Below are positions 16,760 through 26,118 of a stretch of 64,000 bases of DNA, piece by piece. Position 1 is the stretch's first letter, and the number at the start of each line of letters is the position of its first letter. Origin of the DNA: Psychrobacter sp. P2G3 (GTDB taxonomy: Bacteria > Pseudomonadota > Gammaproteobacteria > Pseudomonadales > Moraxellaceae); assembly GCF_001593285.1 (NCBI RefSeq), contig NZ_CP012529.1, positions 2,046,001 through 2,110,000 on the forward strand. Reading direction: 5' to 3'. The notes under the pieces are model-generated. The model saw nothing but the letters and a program-made list of their open reading frames with translations. It made no database searches and was not told the origin of the DNA. The position numbers and the translations under genes were made by a program.

Positions 16760-18640
16760 ATGTCTTTATTGCAAATTGCCGAACCCAATCAAAGCGCCCA
16801 ACCTCACCAGCATCGTTTTGGTCTGGGAATCGATCTTGGTACCACGCGCTCATTGGTCGCTGTGGTACGCTCAGGCAAGGCGCAAGTCTTAGAAGCAGGC
16901 GCAGCTAATGACACTTTACTACCTTCTGTCGTCTACTATCCAAGCACAGGCAACCCATTAGTCGGCTATGATGCCCTAGCACACTTAGCGGATGATCCAA
17001 AAAATACGATCGTCTCGGCTAAGCGCTTTATGGGTCGTAGCCAAGCTGATATCAAATTCTCCCACCCTTATGAATTGAGTGGCAATAAAGACGATATGCC
17101 TGCATTCGTTACTGCTCAAGGGGAAGTATCGCCTGTGGAAGTATCAGCGCGGATATTGGCAACGCTTGAGCAACGCGCCACCACTGCATTACCTGCAGAC
17201 AGTATTGAAGGTGCGGTAATTACCGTTCCTGCTTACTTTGATGAAGCTCAGCGTCAAGCGACTAAAGATGCGGCGCAAGCGGCTGGTATCAATGTACTGC
17301 GTCTATTAAATGAGCCGACCGCCGCAGCCGTTGCCTATGGTCTCGATCAGCCTACACAAGATAGTAATAAAGAAAGCTATTACTTAATTTATGATTTGGG
17401 TGGTGGTACTTTTGACGTTTCTATCTTAAAGCTAAATGATGGCGTCTTCGAAGTATTGGCAACTGGTGGTAATAGTGCATTAGGTGGTGATGATATTGAC
17501 CGTCTAATGACTAATTGGCTTATCAAGCAATTACACATCGATCCTACAGACGTGAGCCGTCATGACAAGTCGATACTGGCACAACAAGCCAAAGCTTATA
17601 AGCAAGCGCTGACTGATGCTGAACAAGTCGATATCGATATCACTGTCAATGAGCAGTCTTATCAAGGCGTGTTACGCCGTGAAGACTTGCTGGCTATTGC
17701 AGAGCCCGTTAGCCGCCGCACGATAAGTGTCTGTGAACAAGTACTGCGTGATGCCAAGCTATCTACTTCAGACTTAGATGAAGTTATCTTAGTCGGTGGC
17801 TCTACCCGTATGCCTGCTGTACAGCAAGTAGTGACTGAGTTTTTTGCTAAAGAGCCGCTTTGCCGTCTAAACCCAGATGAAGTGGTGGCTTTAGGTGCTG
17901 CCCAAACCGCACATCAATTGGTCAACGGTGATAGTGACAATAACTTATTACTGTTAGACGTAACGCCGTTATCGCTCGGTCTTGAGACCATGGGTGGTCT
18001 GGTTGAGGTACTGATTCCACGCAATACGCCTATTCCTGTCAAAAAACGCCAAGTGTTTACCACCTATCAAGATGGTCAAACAGGCATGGTGATTCATGTG
18101 GTACAGGGCGAGCGCGAAACAGTTGATAACTGTCGTTCACTAGGACGCTTTGAGCTATACGGTATTCCACCAATGAAAGCTGGATTTGCACGTATTGAGG
18201 TAACCTTTAGTATTGATGCCAACGGACAGCTAACAGTCAGTGCTCAAGAAACCACTACCAAGACAGAAAGTAAGATTGAGATTGTACCTTCTTATGGACT
18301 ATCAGATGAGCAAAAAGAGCAGCTACTAGTGGCAGGATTTAAATACGCGGAAGCAGATAAAAATGCGCGCTCTTTAATTGAGACCAAAGTAGAAGCTGAG
18401 CGTGAAGTGCTTGCTTTACAATCTGCGCTCAAAGAATTCGCAGCCCTACTGACAACTGATGAACAGCAATCATTAGCTGAGCAAATACAAGCACTACAAA
18501 CAACACTTAGTACGGATGACTTGCCACTTATTGAGGCACAGCAAGCAAAGCTCAAGCCACATAGTGATTCCTTTGCTGCTCGTATTATGAATCAAAGCGT
18601 TAAAGCCAGCATGGCAGGTACTAGTGCCAAAGATTGGTAG
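16760..18640 (+). CDS. hscA: Fe-S assembly chaperone HscA (Hsp70 family)
   Basis: Specialised Hsp70 that releases clusters from IscU in an ATP-dependent cycle. The ATPase domain shows GIDLGTTRSLVA, the YDLGGGTFDVSIL phosphate loop and VILVGGSTRMPAV. The substrate-binding domain follows, with DVTPLSLGLETMGG. From ATG 16760 it starts MSLLQIAEPNQ, like other HscA proteins, and has 626 residues. The frame is open to 16703, but that extension is hydrophobic and overlaps the promoter region. fdx follows about 110 bp downstream. Confidence 0.95.
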   Translation: MSLLQIAEPNQSAQPHQHRFGLGIDLGTTRSLVAVVRSGKAQVLEAGAANDTLLPSVVYYPSTGNPLVGYDALAHLADDPKNTIVSAKRFMGRSQADIKFSHPYELSGNKDDMPAFVTAQGEVSPVEVSARILATLEQRATTALPADSIEGAVITVPAYFDEAQRQATKDAAQAAGINVLRLLNEPTAAAVAYGLDQPTQDSNKESYYLIYDLGGGTFDVSILKLNDGVFEVLATGGNSALGGDDIDRLMTNWLIKQLHIDPTDVSRHDKSILAQQAKAYKQALTDAEQVDIDITVNEQSYQGVLRREDLLAIAEPVSRRTISVCEQVLRDAKLSTSDLDEVILVGGSTRMPAVQQVVTEFFAKEPLCRLNPDEVVALGAAQTAHQLVNGDSDNNLLLLDVTPLSLGLETMGGLVEVLIPRNTPIPVKKRQVFTTYQDGQTGMVIHVVQGERETVDNCRSLGRFELYGIPPMKAGFARIEVTFSIDANGQLTVSAQETTTKTESKIEIVPSYGLSDEQKEQLLVAGFKYAEADKNARSLIETKVEAEREVLALQSALKEFAALLTTDEQQSLAEQIQALQTTLSTDDLPLIEAQQAKLKPHSDSFAARIMNQSVKASMAGTSAKDW

Positions 18641-18749
18641 TAGATACGTTTAATAATACATACGCCTAAGAATATAGATTAGCGACTATACTAAGCTGAC
18701 CTCTTATATCTTTCATTTTTTTAATTGATTAGCATTGGAAAGACAATTT

Positions 18750-19088
18750 ATGCCAAAGATTACCGTACTACCGCATCACGAAATTTGCCCTGAAGGCACT
18801 GAAGTCGAATTAGAAGCTGGCAATAACTTATGCAGAGCGCTATTGGAAAAAGGCATTAAGATTGAGCATGCTTGTGAGATGTCAAAAGCCTGCACCACCT
18901 GTCATGTGGTAGTCCGTAAAGGCTTTACCAGCTTAGATGAGATGGATGATATCGAAGCCGATTTACTTGATCGTGCTTGGGGATTAGAGCCTGACTCACG
19001 CCTATCTTGTCAGGTTATGCTTGAAGATGAAGACTTAACCATCGAGATACCTAAATATACGCTCAACCATGCAAAAGAAAATCATTAA
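18750..19088 (+). CDS. fdx: Adrenodoxin-type [2Fe-2S] ferredoxin
   Basis: Electron carrier for Fe-S cluster assembly. The cluster cysteines are in ACEMSKACTTCHVV and the fourth in SRLSCQVM, the order typical of Isc ferredoxin. From ATG 18750 the product has 112 residues, with GGAAAG ahead of it; a TTG at 18735 is less likely. iscX, which often follows fdx, is absent here. A strong bidirectional terminator comes next. Confidence 0.94.
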   Translation: MPKITVLPHHEICPEGTEVELEAGNNLCRALLEKGIKIEHACEMSKACTTCHVVVRKGFTSLDEMDDIEADLLDRAWGLEPDSRLSCQVMLEDEDLTIEIPKYTLNHAKENH

Positions 19089-19120
19089 GCGCTACGCTAT
19101 CAGCAAGTAATATTTGCTGC

Positions 19121-19163
19121 AATAAAAAGCCAGCTATTACAGAGTAATAGCTGGCTTTTTATT
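19121..19163. terminator. Bidirectional terminator between fdx and the cyclase gene
   Basis: A perfect 20-bp stem (19121-19140 with 19144-19163; core AAAAAGCCAGCTATTA) with A- and T-runs on its flanks closes the isc locus and the convergent cyclase gene. Confidence 0.93.
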
Positions 19164-19219
19164 TGTTTTAGAGTCAAAGGCCCTTTACTTATAAGGTTTT
19201 TAAATTAATGTTTACTATT

Positions 19220-20620
19220 CTATTTACCCTTTCCCTCTTTATCAGGAGCCATTATCTTCTCTTCTTTTTCGATACGTTCAAGGGCAAAATTTAATTTGTT
19301 TTTAATCTCTTTGTAGTCGTAATTTTGCATATCTTTGAAGTTTAGATGTAAGTTAAAACCTGGTAGCGTATGGTCTACCCACTTAGATAAGCGGCCTTTA
19401 TTAGCGTCAGGGTCTAAAACCTGCCACGCATTGATGCTACTATCGAAACCTTTTAGTTGATAAGTGCCAGCGTATTCGCATTCATAATCATGGCAAACAT
19501 AATCATAAGTTCTTTGACTAATAAGAATATCTCCCTTTCCTGCTATCGACTCAAGACGAGATGCAAGGTTAGCCTCTTTACCAATAATGGTATAACTCAT
19601 GCGATTATTACTACCAAAATTCCCCACATGACAGTAACCAGTAGTAATACCAATACGCACATATAGACCTTCAAAGCCCATCAAGCGCCATTCCTGTCGC
19701 AAACTACGCATTTCACGGCGCATATCAATTGCCATAGCCACGCAGTCCAATGCATCTTGCCGTGTCCCTCGACTATTAGGCTCACCAAAGAAACATACCA
19801 TGCCATCACCAACAAACTTATCCAGCATCGCACCGTGTCTGTTAGCAATGATAGTCATACATTTCATATAAGTATTTAAAATATCAGCTAAGTTGTCAGA
19901 GCTTAAGCTATCAGACAGCTCAGTAAACCCAGCAATGTCCGAAAACATAATAGTCAGCTTGGCGCGTTTGTTGTTCACATGTACGACACTATCTGATTTT
20001 ACAATCGGTTGCCAAACTTGTGGAGGTATAAAACGGGTCAATTTACTGATGACTGATACCATCGTATTCAGTCGCCCTTTCGCTTGCTTTGCAGTTTTTT
20101 TACGATTTAAGTATTTATGATATACGTTCCAGAATTGCCAGAATATAGTAACAATGCTAGCTAGCAATATGGTCGGTGATAATAAACCTTCATTGCAATC
20201 CATCACCTCACGACTTAAAGTAATACTGACGTAATAGAACATCATGGCCGTAATGGCAGATATCATAATCAGTTTAAGTCGATTCTCAGGATCACTTAAG
20301 ATAATTCGAATGCCAATCAATAGAGCAAGACTGAGCGATAATACTGTGCAGAACTGCATACTTCCAATGACTGTTGATAATAGCACTACGACAATATTAG
20401 AAGTCCAAAAGCTTGGCTGATGCTGATAGTTATAAATTAGAATCATCAGACTTGGCAGGCATACGATAGCTAATAGCGCCATCGAGGTAGAATCAAATTC
20501 AAAATGTACAGCGACAAGTACGACAGTGAGTAGCAAGACCAATATTTCTGGATAGTCAAAACGAGAGACTTCGTTATTCTCTGATGAAGTCGGTGATTTT
20601 AATCTAACAGAAAAAGACAT
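19220..20620 (-). CDS. Membrane-bound class III nucleotide cyclase
   Basis: Probable adenylate cyclase. The N-terminal half has about six membrane helices (residues about 25-170), then a short linker and a class III catalytic domain (about 215-410). Metal-binding aspartates are in FSDIAGFT (Asp228) and VGDG (Asp272). Lys268 and Thr344 occupy the base-selecting positions, with Thr as in class IIIb adenylate cyclases, and Asn351/Arg355 (NLASR) are the transition-state residues. All core residues appear intact. The membrane domain may be a sensor, but no named sensor family is obvious. The ribosome site is weak. The gene is monocistronic, with terminators on both sides. Confidence 0.85.
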   Translation of the reverse strand: MSFSVRLKSPTSSENNEVSRFDYPEILVLLLTVVLVAVHFEFDSTSMALLAIVCLPSLMILIYNYQHQPSFWTSNIVVVLLSTVIGSMQFCTVLSLSLALLIGIRIILSDPENRLKLIMISAITAMMFYYVSITLSREVMDCNEGLLSPTILLASIVTIFWQFWNVYHKYLNRKKTAKQAKGRLNTMVSVISKLTRFIPPQVWQPIVKSDSVVHVNNKRAKLTIMFSDIAGFTELSDSLSSDNLADILNTYMKCMTIIANRHGAMLDKFVGDGMVCFFGEPNSRGTRQDALDCVAMAIDMRREMRSLRQEWRLMGFEGLYVRIGITTGYCHVGNFGSNNRMSYTIIGKEANLASRLESIAGKGDILISQRTYDYVCHDYECEYAGTYQLKGFDSSINAWQVLDPDANKGRLSKWVDHTLPGFNLHLNFKDMQNYDYKEIKNKLNFALERIEKEEKIMAPDKEGKGK

Positions 20621-20710
20621 ACTTGATGTTCACTTAGGTTAAAGGAAGTGAAAAACATGAGCAATTTAGACTCAGAATTCATTTTTAGTTAGTAAAATAA
20701 TAGGAGATAT

Positions 20711-20756
20711 AATTACATATATTATAAGGATATAACCCAATATAATATATGTAATT
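20711..20756. repeat. Inverted repeat upstream of the cyclase gene
   Basis: AATTACATATATTA (20711-20724) and TAATATATGTAATT (20743-20756) are exact reverse complements. They lie about 90-135 bases upstream of the cyclase start and could be an operator or hairpin in its promoter region. Confidence 0.6.
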
Positions 20757-20763
20757 AATAACT

Positions 20764-20825
20764 AAAAAGACACTATCTATCTTCAATTGCTCTACAATTT
20801 TAGCAATATCGATAAATAGTGTCTA
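20764..20825 (-). terminator. Long hairpin terminator of the HIT gene
   Basis: AGACACTAT and ATAGTGTCT bound a long imperfect stem that also pairs ATTGC with GCAAT inside. On the minus strand it is followed by TTTTTAGTT, downstream of the HIT gene. Confidence 0.65.
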
Positions 20826-20944
20826 AAATATAACAACGTACAATAGAAATCATATAATAACGTATAACAGAAATGAATGGCAAAAGGTAAGTAGCATGAA
20901 ACTGAACCATCTAATAACCAAAATATTCAACCGTTAAGTAGCAA

Positions 20945-21376
20945 TTACATTTGCCAATCAAAAGGCATCTGATGATGTCCTCGTAATGCGATCATCAAGG
21001 TTTGTTGCATTTGAGCCAATACTTCTTTGGTATACGGTATTGCAGGCACGCCCCATACTGGATTTGGCCATTGCATATCGTTTTGGTAGCGAACTATGTG
21101 ATGAAAATGCAGCTGTGGTACTTGGTTACCAAGTGCCGCGACATTCATCTTATCGGCTTGGAAAGTCTTAGCAAGTTGGCTTGATAACCAGCTTGACTCA
21201 CGTAAAAACTGTGTTTGATCAGACTCAGACAATTCATACAATTCTTTAATACCTGATACACGTGGCACCAAAATCAGCCAAGGAAACTGACAGTCATTAA
21301 TCAAACGACATGTCGATAGTGGAAAATCACCTACTAAAAAACTATCGGCAGCAAGCTTAGGATGTAGTTGGAACAT
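20945..21376 (-). CDS. HIT-domain (histidine triad) hydrolase
   Basis: Small nucleotide-binding hydrolase of the HIT superfamily, 143 residues. The triad region is in VPQLHFHHIVRY, followed by the PNPVWG segment found in a proteobacterial HIT subgroup. The N-terminal half includes CRLINDCQFPWLILVPR, typical of this subgroup. Substrates are usually dinucleoside polyphosphates or nucleoside phosphoramidates, but the specific one cannot be told here. It is read in the same direction as mfd, about 150 bp downstream of it. Confidence 0.85.
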   Translation of the reverse strand: MFQLHPKLAADSFLVGDFPLSTCRLINDCQFPWLILVPRVSGIKELYELSESDQTQFLRESSWLSSQLAKTFQADKMNVAALGNQVPQLHFHHIVRYQNDMQWPNPVWGVPAIPYTKEVLAQMQQTLMIALRGHHQMPFDWQM

Positions 21377-21524
21377 AATGACGGCTTCTCTTGTTATAAA
21401 ACATCAATGAAATAAGTTAACAATTATGATGGCGCTATTTTATCAGTTATCTACTGGATAAAATAGCGCCATTACCTAATCCCTTTATACGACTTATCTA
21501 GTATCCAATTATCGTCAAATTAAT

Positions 21525-24500
21525 CTATGCAGGCTCAGCTACCCTATGCTCGCTAAAATAGCGTAACAGATCTTGGATGACCGTTACTCTCTGTTGCGGT
21601 GTTTCAAGTTTATCCGCATCACTATAACGAATACCTGACGCTCCATTCATACGATAACGCTGGCCATCAGATTGAATCAGTTTGATGATGGCTAAAGCAT
21701 CAACAGGGGTGTCTGGTGCAAACTCCAGCGTCATGCTATTGCTATTGGCATCAATTTTGTTAATCTTCAATGGCTCCGCTTGTAAGCGCAGACCATGAAT
21801 AGCGAATAGCTGCTTGGTTTGGTCCGGTAGTATACCAAAGCGATCAATCATTTCAGTGCGAATATCGATTAGGGTTTCTTTATCATCGGCATTACTAATC
21901 CGTTTATAAAACAACAAGCGCTGATGCACATCGTGCAAATATTCTTCAGGTATCAAAGCTGAACTATGCAAATTAATCTCGCTAGTCAGTGATAACGGTG
22001 TATTTAAGTCCGGCTCCTTACCCGCTTTGATAGCTTTAGTAGCGCGCTCTAGCATATCCATATATAAACTAAAGCCAATCGCCTGCATATTGCCACTTTG
22101 TTGTTTACCCAATATCTCACCGGCACCGCGAATCTCTAAATCCTCACTTGCCAGCATAAAGCCTGCGCCTAGTGTATTGGCTCGCTCGATAGCATGTAAT
22201 CGACGCTTAGCATCACCCTTCAGACCTTTAATTGACGGTACTAGTAGATAACAATACGCTTGATGGTGACTACGACCAACGCGGCCCCTCAGCTGATGCA
22301 GCTGAGCCAGACCAAATTTATCAGCACGCTCAATAATAATGGTATTGGCATTAGGTACATCGATACCGGTTTCGATAATAGTCGTACAGATTAGAACATT
22401 GAATTTTTTATGGTAATACTGCTGCATAATTTGTTCAAGCTGACGTTCTTGCATCTGTCCATGAGCCACACCTACTCGCGCTTCTGGTACCAGCTCACGT
22501 ATAGTCTCTGCCATACGCTCAATACTAGCAACATCATTATGCAATAAATATACCTGTCCGCCACGTAGTAACTCACGCAAAATAGCTTCTTTCATCAAAG
22601 CCTCTGTCTTTTGCATCACAAAGGTCTTGATAGCCAAACGACGCGCAGGCGGTGTGGCAATAATTGACATGTCACGCATTCCAGAGAGCGCCATATTAAG
22701 CGTTCTTGGTATTGGCGTAGCTGTCATAGACATACTATCTACATCGGTCTGAATAGCCTTGATACGCTCCTTATGACGTACGCCAAAGCGATGTTCTTCA
22801 TCGACGATCATTAATCCCAAATTAGAAAACTTCACATCAGGCTGTAACAGCTTATGAGTACCTATCACAATATCAACTTTACCAGCGGCTAAATCCGCCA
22901 GTACCGTATCTTGATGTTTTTTACCACCAAAACGCGATAAGGTTTCTATACGGACAGGCCAATCAGCAAAACGGTCGCGGAAGTTGTCTTCGTGTTGTCC
23001 CGCTAGCAAAGTAGTCGGTACCAATACTGCAACTTGGTAACCAGCACTGACCGCAATGAAGGCCGCACGCATGGCAACTTCTGTCTTACCAAAGCCTACA
23101 TCACCGCAAATGAGTCGATCCATTGGCTGGTTTTGTCTCATATCTTCCATGACAGCATGGATGGCATTAGCCTGGTCTGGCGTTTCTTCAAAGGCAAATT
23201 GGCTAGCAAACAGCTCATACTGAGAGATGTCTATTTTAAAATGAATACCTACTTTAGCCTCACGCCGCGCTTGCATATTAAGGAGCTCTGCTGCAACATC
23301 ATGTACTTGTTGTAATGCTTTTTGCTTGGCTTTATCCCATTTACCACTACCGATCTTGTGTAAAGGCGCAAGCGCAGGATCACCGCCACTGTAGCGACTA
23401 ATCATTTGCAAGTTAGCGACAGGCACATAAATACTGGCATCATCGGCGTATTTTAAGTGGATAAACTCTTGCTCACCATCGCCTACATCTAGAATAATCA
23501 AACCGTTATAGCGGCCAATACCATGTTCGATATGAACAATTGGGCTGCCTTGGGTCATCTCAGTGACACTTTTAACCAGAAACTCTTCTGATACCCCGCT
23601 TTGCCGACGACGACGCGTTTGCAGTACTTGCCTACCAAACAGCTGAGTCTCACTAATCAGTACCAAACGTTCGGGGACATAGACTCCACGTTCGATCGGT
23701 GCCACTGTCAGACCAACATATGGTTTATTACTCGAATTGGCTGCGCTAGTCCTATCTGCTGCTAAAAATTCTTTAAAGCTATCATAGGCTTTGACATCAA
23801 TTTTACCTTTAAATAGCTCAATGAGAATCTCGCGGCGACCTGCAGTTTCGGCAACGATCAATACTGGTGTACCTGTTTCTGCTTGCAAGTGTAAAAAATC
23901 CAACAGCTCAGCTAAAGGTTCTGCCTTTTGATGGTTTACTGATAGCTGCGGCGGTACTTGAGCGCTAAGTGTCGCCAGGCCTTGCTTATTTTGCATCGAA
24001 GCAGACGTAGATGTTGGCGTCGCTTGTGTATCATCGATAGCGGCTACATCTTTCATAGATGCAAGCTCTTCTCGCGCGCTCAATATCACCCGTGGATACT
24101 GGTTTAGATGCTCATTGAGAGTATTAGATAGTAAATATAATAGCTCAGGTGCCACGATAGGTTTGTCAATATCGTGACGGCGCTCTTCGTAGCGGCGCTG
24201 GATTTGTGACCAATAATCCGCTTGGCGCTCATTAATTAGCTCATCCGTGATGAATAAAGCATCCTCAGGTAAATAAGTGAATAAACTGCTTTCTTGCTGC
24301 CAATCTTTTAGATCGAAAAATAAAGGCTGGTAATATTCAAGTCCACTACTTGCAATCCCTGCCATCACATCTTTGTGCAGCTCAAACTTACGGCTGCTAG
24401 CATTTGGGAACATCTCAGCGAAATTCATGCGAAAAGTTTCTTTACCTTCTTCTAAAGGAAACTCTTTTGCCGGTAGGATTTGGAACTTCTGAATAGGTTT

Positions 24501-25235
24501 AGAGATATCTGGCAGTTTATGCAGTAGCGACAACGACTCTTGACCCATACTACTGTCATTACCTGACATCATTGCTTTTAGATCATCATTAGTCAGTGTA
24601 CGCTGAGTCTGTGGATGAAAGAAACGAATCGTCTCAATCTCATCATCAAATAAATCTAAACGCAGGGGAAATGGCTGCCCCATCGCAAAAATATCAATAA
24701 TGCTACCACGTACCGCAAATTCACCAGGTTCGAACACATTCTCAACCGCGCGGTAACCCGCCTTCGCTAGTAGTTCACGTTGGGTGTTGATATCAAACTG
24801 ATCACCAACACTTAAATCAAAGTGTTGCCCAATTAGCCAACTGGGCGGTGCAACGCGATGCATCAAAGCCTGTACCGATATAAGTAGCACACCTGACGTT
24901 GGCATATCCGTCAACAGATTAATCCGCTCGCTAACGATATCTTGATGCGGAGACAGCTCATCATAAGTCAAGGTCTCCCAGTCTGGAAACACGTAAGCAT
25001 CCACACCGCAAAAAGCCAGTTCAGTTTCTATTTGATTGAGCTGATTTTGATCCCTAGCCACAACGACTTTTAGACGATCTGCCATCTCCCATATGGGTGT
25101 TTTAACCAAACTGGCTAGCCATAAACTACCGACTGCACCATGAACAGGTGCCAGCCAGCGTCGCTGCGAGTTTTGAATAGGAAATAGCTGATCATTAATG
25201 GGAGCAAAAGCGTCGGTTAAAGCAGTGATAGACAT
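21525..25235 (-). CDS. mfd: Transcription-repair coupling factor Mfd
   Basis: ATP-driven translocase that removes RNA polymerase stalled at DNA damage and recruits UvrA. The protein has UvrB-like N-terminal modules, the RNA-polymerase-interacting CarD-like domain (IVHIEHGIGRYNG), RecG-like helicase motifs (GDVGFGKTEVAMRAAF Walker A, IVDEEHRFGV box, SMTATPIPRTL, QLRGRVGRS) and a C-terminal TRCF domain. From ATG 25235 it has 1236 residues. A GTG at 25322 would add 29 residues, and neither start has a strong ribosome site. A Ser/Thr/Gln-rich insert at roughly residues 405-445 is unlike E. coli. Confidence 0.95.
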   Translation of the reverse strand: MSITALTDAFAPINDQLFPIQNSQRRWLAPVHGAVGSLWLASLVKTPIWEMADRLKVVVARDQNQLNQIETELAFCGVDAYVFPDWETLTYDELSPHQDIVSERINLLTDMPTSGVLLISVQALMHRVAPPSWLIGQHFDLSVGDQFDINTQRELLAKAGYRAVENVFEPGEFAVRGSIIDIFAMGQPFPLRLDLFDDEIETIRFFHPQTQRTLTNDDLKAMMSGNDSSMGQESLSLLHKLPDISKPIQKFQILPAKEFPLEEGKETFRMNFAEMFPNASSRKFELHKDVMAGIASSGLEYYQPLFFDLKDWQQESSLFTYLPEDALFITDELINERQADYWSQIQRRYEERRHDIDKPIVAPELLYLLSNTLNEHLNQYPRVILSAREELASMKDVAAIDDTQATPTSTSASMQNKQGLATLSAQVPPQLSVNHQKAEPLAELLDFLHLQAETGTPVLIVAETAGRREILIELFKGKIDVKAYDSFKEFLAADRTSAANSSNKPYVGLTVAPIERGVYVPERLVLISETQLFGRQVLQTRRRRQSGVSEEFLVKSVTEMTQGSPIVHIEHGIGRYNGLIILDVGDGEQEFIHLKYADDASIYVPVANLQMISRYSGGDPALAPLHKIGSGKWDKAKQKALQQVHDVAAELLNMQARREAKVGIHFKIDISQYELFASQFAFEETPDQANAIHAVMEDMRQNQPMDRLICGDVGFGKTEVAMRAAFIAVSAGYQVAVLVPTTLLAGQHEDNFRDRFADWPVRIETLSRFGGKKHQDTVLADLAAGKVDIVIGTHKLLQPDVKFSNLGLMIVDEEHRFGVRHKERIKAIQTDVDSMSMTATPIPRTLNMALSGMRDMSIIATPPARRLAIKTFVMQKTEALMKEAILRELLRGGQVYLLHNDVASIERMAETIRELVPEARVGVAHGQMQERQLEQIMQQYYHKKFNVLICTTIIETGIDVPNANTIIIERADKFGLAQLHQLRGRVGRSHHQAYCYLLVPSIKGLKGDAKRRLHAIERANTLGAGFMLASEDLEIRGAGEILGKQQSGNMQAIGFSLYMDMLERATKAIKAGKEPDLNTPLSLTSEINLHSSALIPEEYLHDVHQRLLFYKRISNADDKETLIDIRTEMIDRFGILPDQTKQLFAIHGLRLQAEPLKINKIDANSNSMTLEFAPDTPVDALAIIKLIQSDGQRYRMNGASGIRYSDADKLETPQQRVTVIQDLLRYFSEHRVAEPA

Positions 25236-25404
25236 AGCAGGTAGGATCAAGTTAAGAGTCTGGGGGTTATTATACGAATATTTTCGCAATTGACCAAAAT
25301 TAATGCCGTAACGGTTTGTCACTCAGAGTGGAGTAAAAATGGGATCACTCATAGTTAACCTTTAATTTCAGAAATAATATTCTTAAATGAGAAAATCCCA
25401 GCTT

Positions 25405-25522
25405 AGCAACTGAGATTTCAAGTTGCTTCTTAGACTCTTGTTTTTGAATATTATTAATTGACATATACTTTGTATATATCAATGATAAGAGCCTAAGACA
25501 CAAAGTGACTGAAAAAGTCACT
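25405..25522. repeat. Cluster of inverted repeats between rraA and mfd
   Basis: Four inverted repeats lie in about 120 bp. AGCAACT/AGTTGCT (25405-25411, 25421-25427) and TCTTAGACTCTT/AAGAGCCTAAGA (25428-25439, 25487-25498, one mismatch) come first. ATTGACATATA/TATATATCAAT (25457-25467, 25473-25483) nests inside the second. AGTGAC/GTCACT (about 25504-25522) may be the rraA terminator. Confidence 0.65.
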
Positions 25523-25542
25523 TAAGATATAATATCTCTTTA

Positions 25543-26076
25543 TTACAGCAGTGATTTATTACTAGCAATAATGCCATTATTATCTGCATAAACAAACATG
25601 CCAGAATTTAAAGTCAGGTCACCAAAGCTAATTTCAATATCCGTCTGGCCTTCATCGCGGCGAGTAGATTTACGTGGGATGCAACCTAGCGCCATGACCC
25701 CTATCTCCATCTGCGCCATATCATCTACATCACGAATACAGCCATAGACGACTACCCCTGCCCAGCCATTATCTATCGCTGACTGTGCAATCATATCTCC
25801 AAGCAAAGCACAACGCATAGAACCACCGCCATCGACGACCAATACTTTGCCTTCACCATTCTTATCTTTGCCATCACTATTCAATAATGCTTTTACACGG
25901 CTGTTATCTTCAAAGCATTTAACAGTCACAATCTCACCGCAGAATTTATCTTTTGCTCCAAAGCTATAAAAAGATTTACCTTCAATATTCGGCAAGCAAA
26001 CTTGCGACTCTGGATTGGCATCCAACAGATCACAGGTTACAAAGTTCTCTTTATTCATTGTTGTTGATTCTGACAT
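25543..26076 (-). CDS. rraA: Ribonuclease E activity regulator RraA
   Basis: RraA-family protein, 177 residues. In E. coli RraA binds RNase E and inhibits RNA decay; related proteins are HMG/CHA aldolases. It shows KVLVVDGGGSMRCALLGD, AGVVVYGCIRDVD and ALGCIPRKS, all characteristic of the family. An AAGGAG site lies ahead of ATG 26076. It lies directly downstream of the Rossmann-fold gene, 42 bp away, and the two probably form an operon. Confidence 0.93.
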   Translation of the reverse strand: MSESTTMNKENFVTCDLLDANPESQVCLPNIEGKSFYSFGAKDKFCGEIVTVKCFEDNSRVKALLNSDGKDKNGEGKVLVVDGGGSMRCALLGDMIAQSAIDNGWAGVVVYGCIRDVDDMAQMEIGVMALGCIPRKSTRRDEGQTDIEISFGDLTLNSGMFVYADNNGIIASNKSLL

Positions 26077-26118
26077 AGTTATACACTCCTTGTTGATGAC
26101 TATCAGTTGTTTTACGAT

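Larger units (their letters stand above)
20621..20944. other. Cyclase-HIT intergenic region with inverted repeats
   Basis: This 324-bp AT-rich gap contains a perfect 14-bp inverted repeat (20711-20724 with 20743-20756) and the long terminator-like hairpin of the HIT gene (20764-20825). I see no gene in it. Confidence 0.6.
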
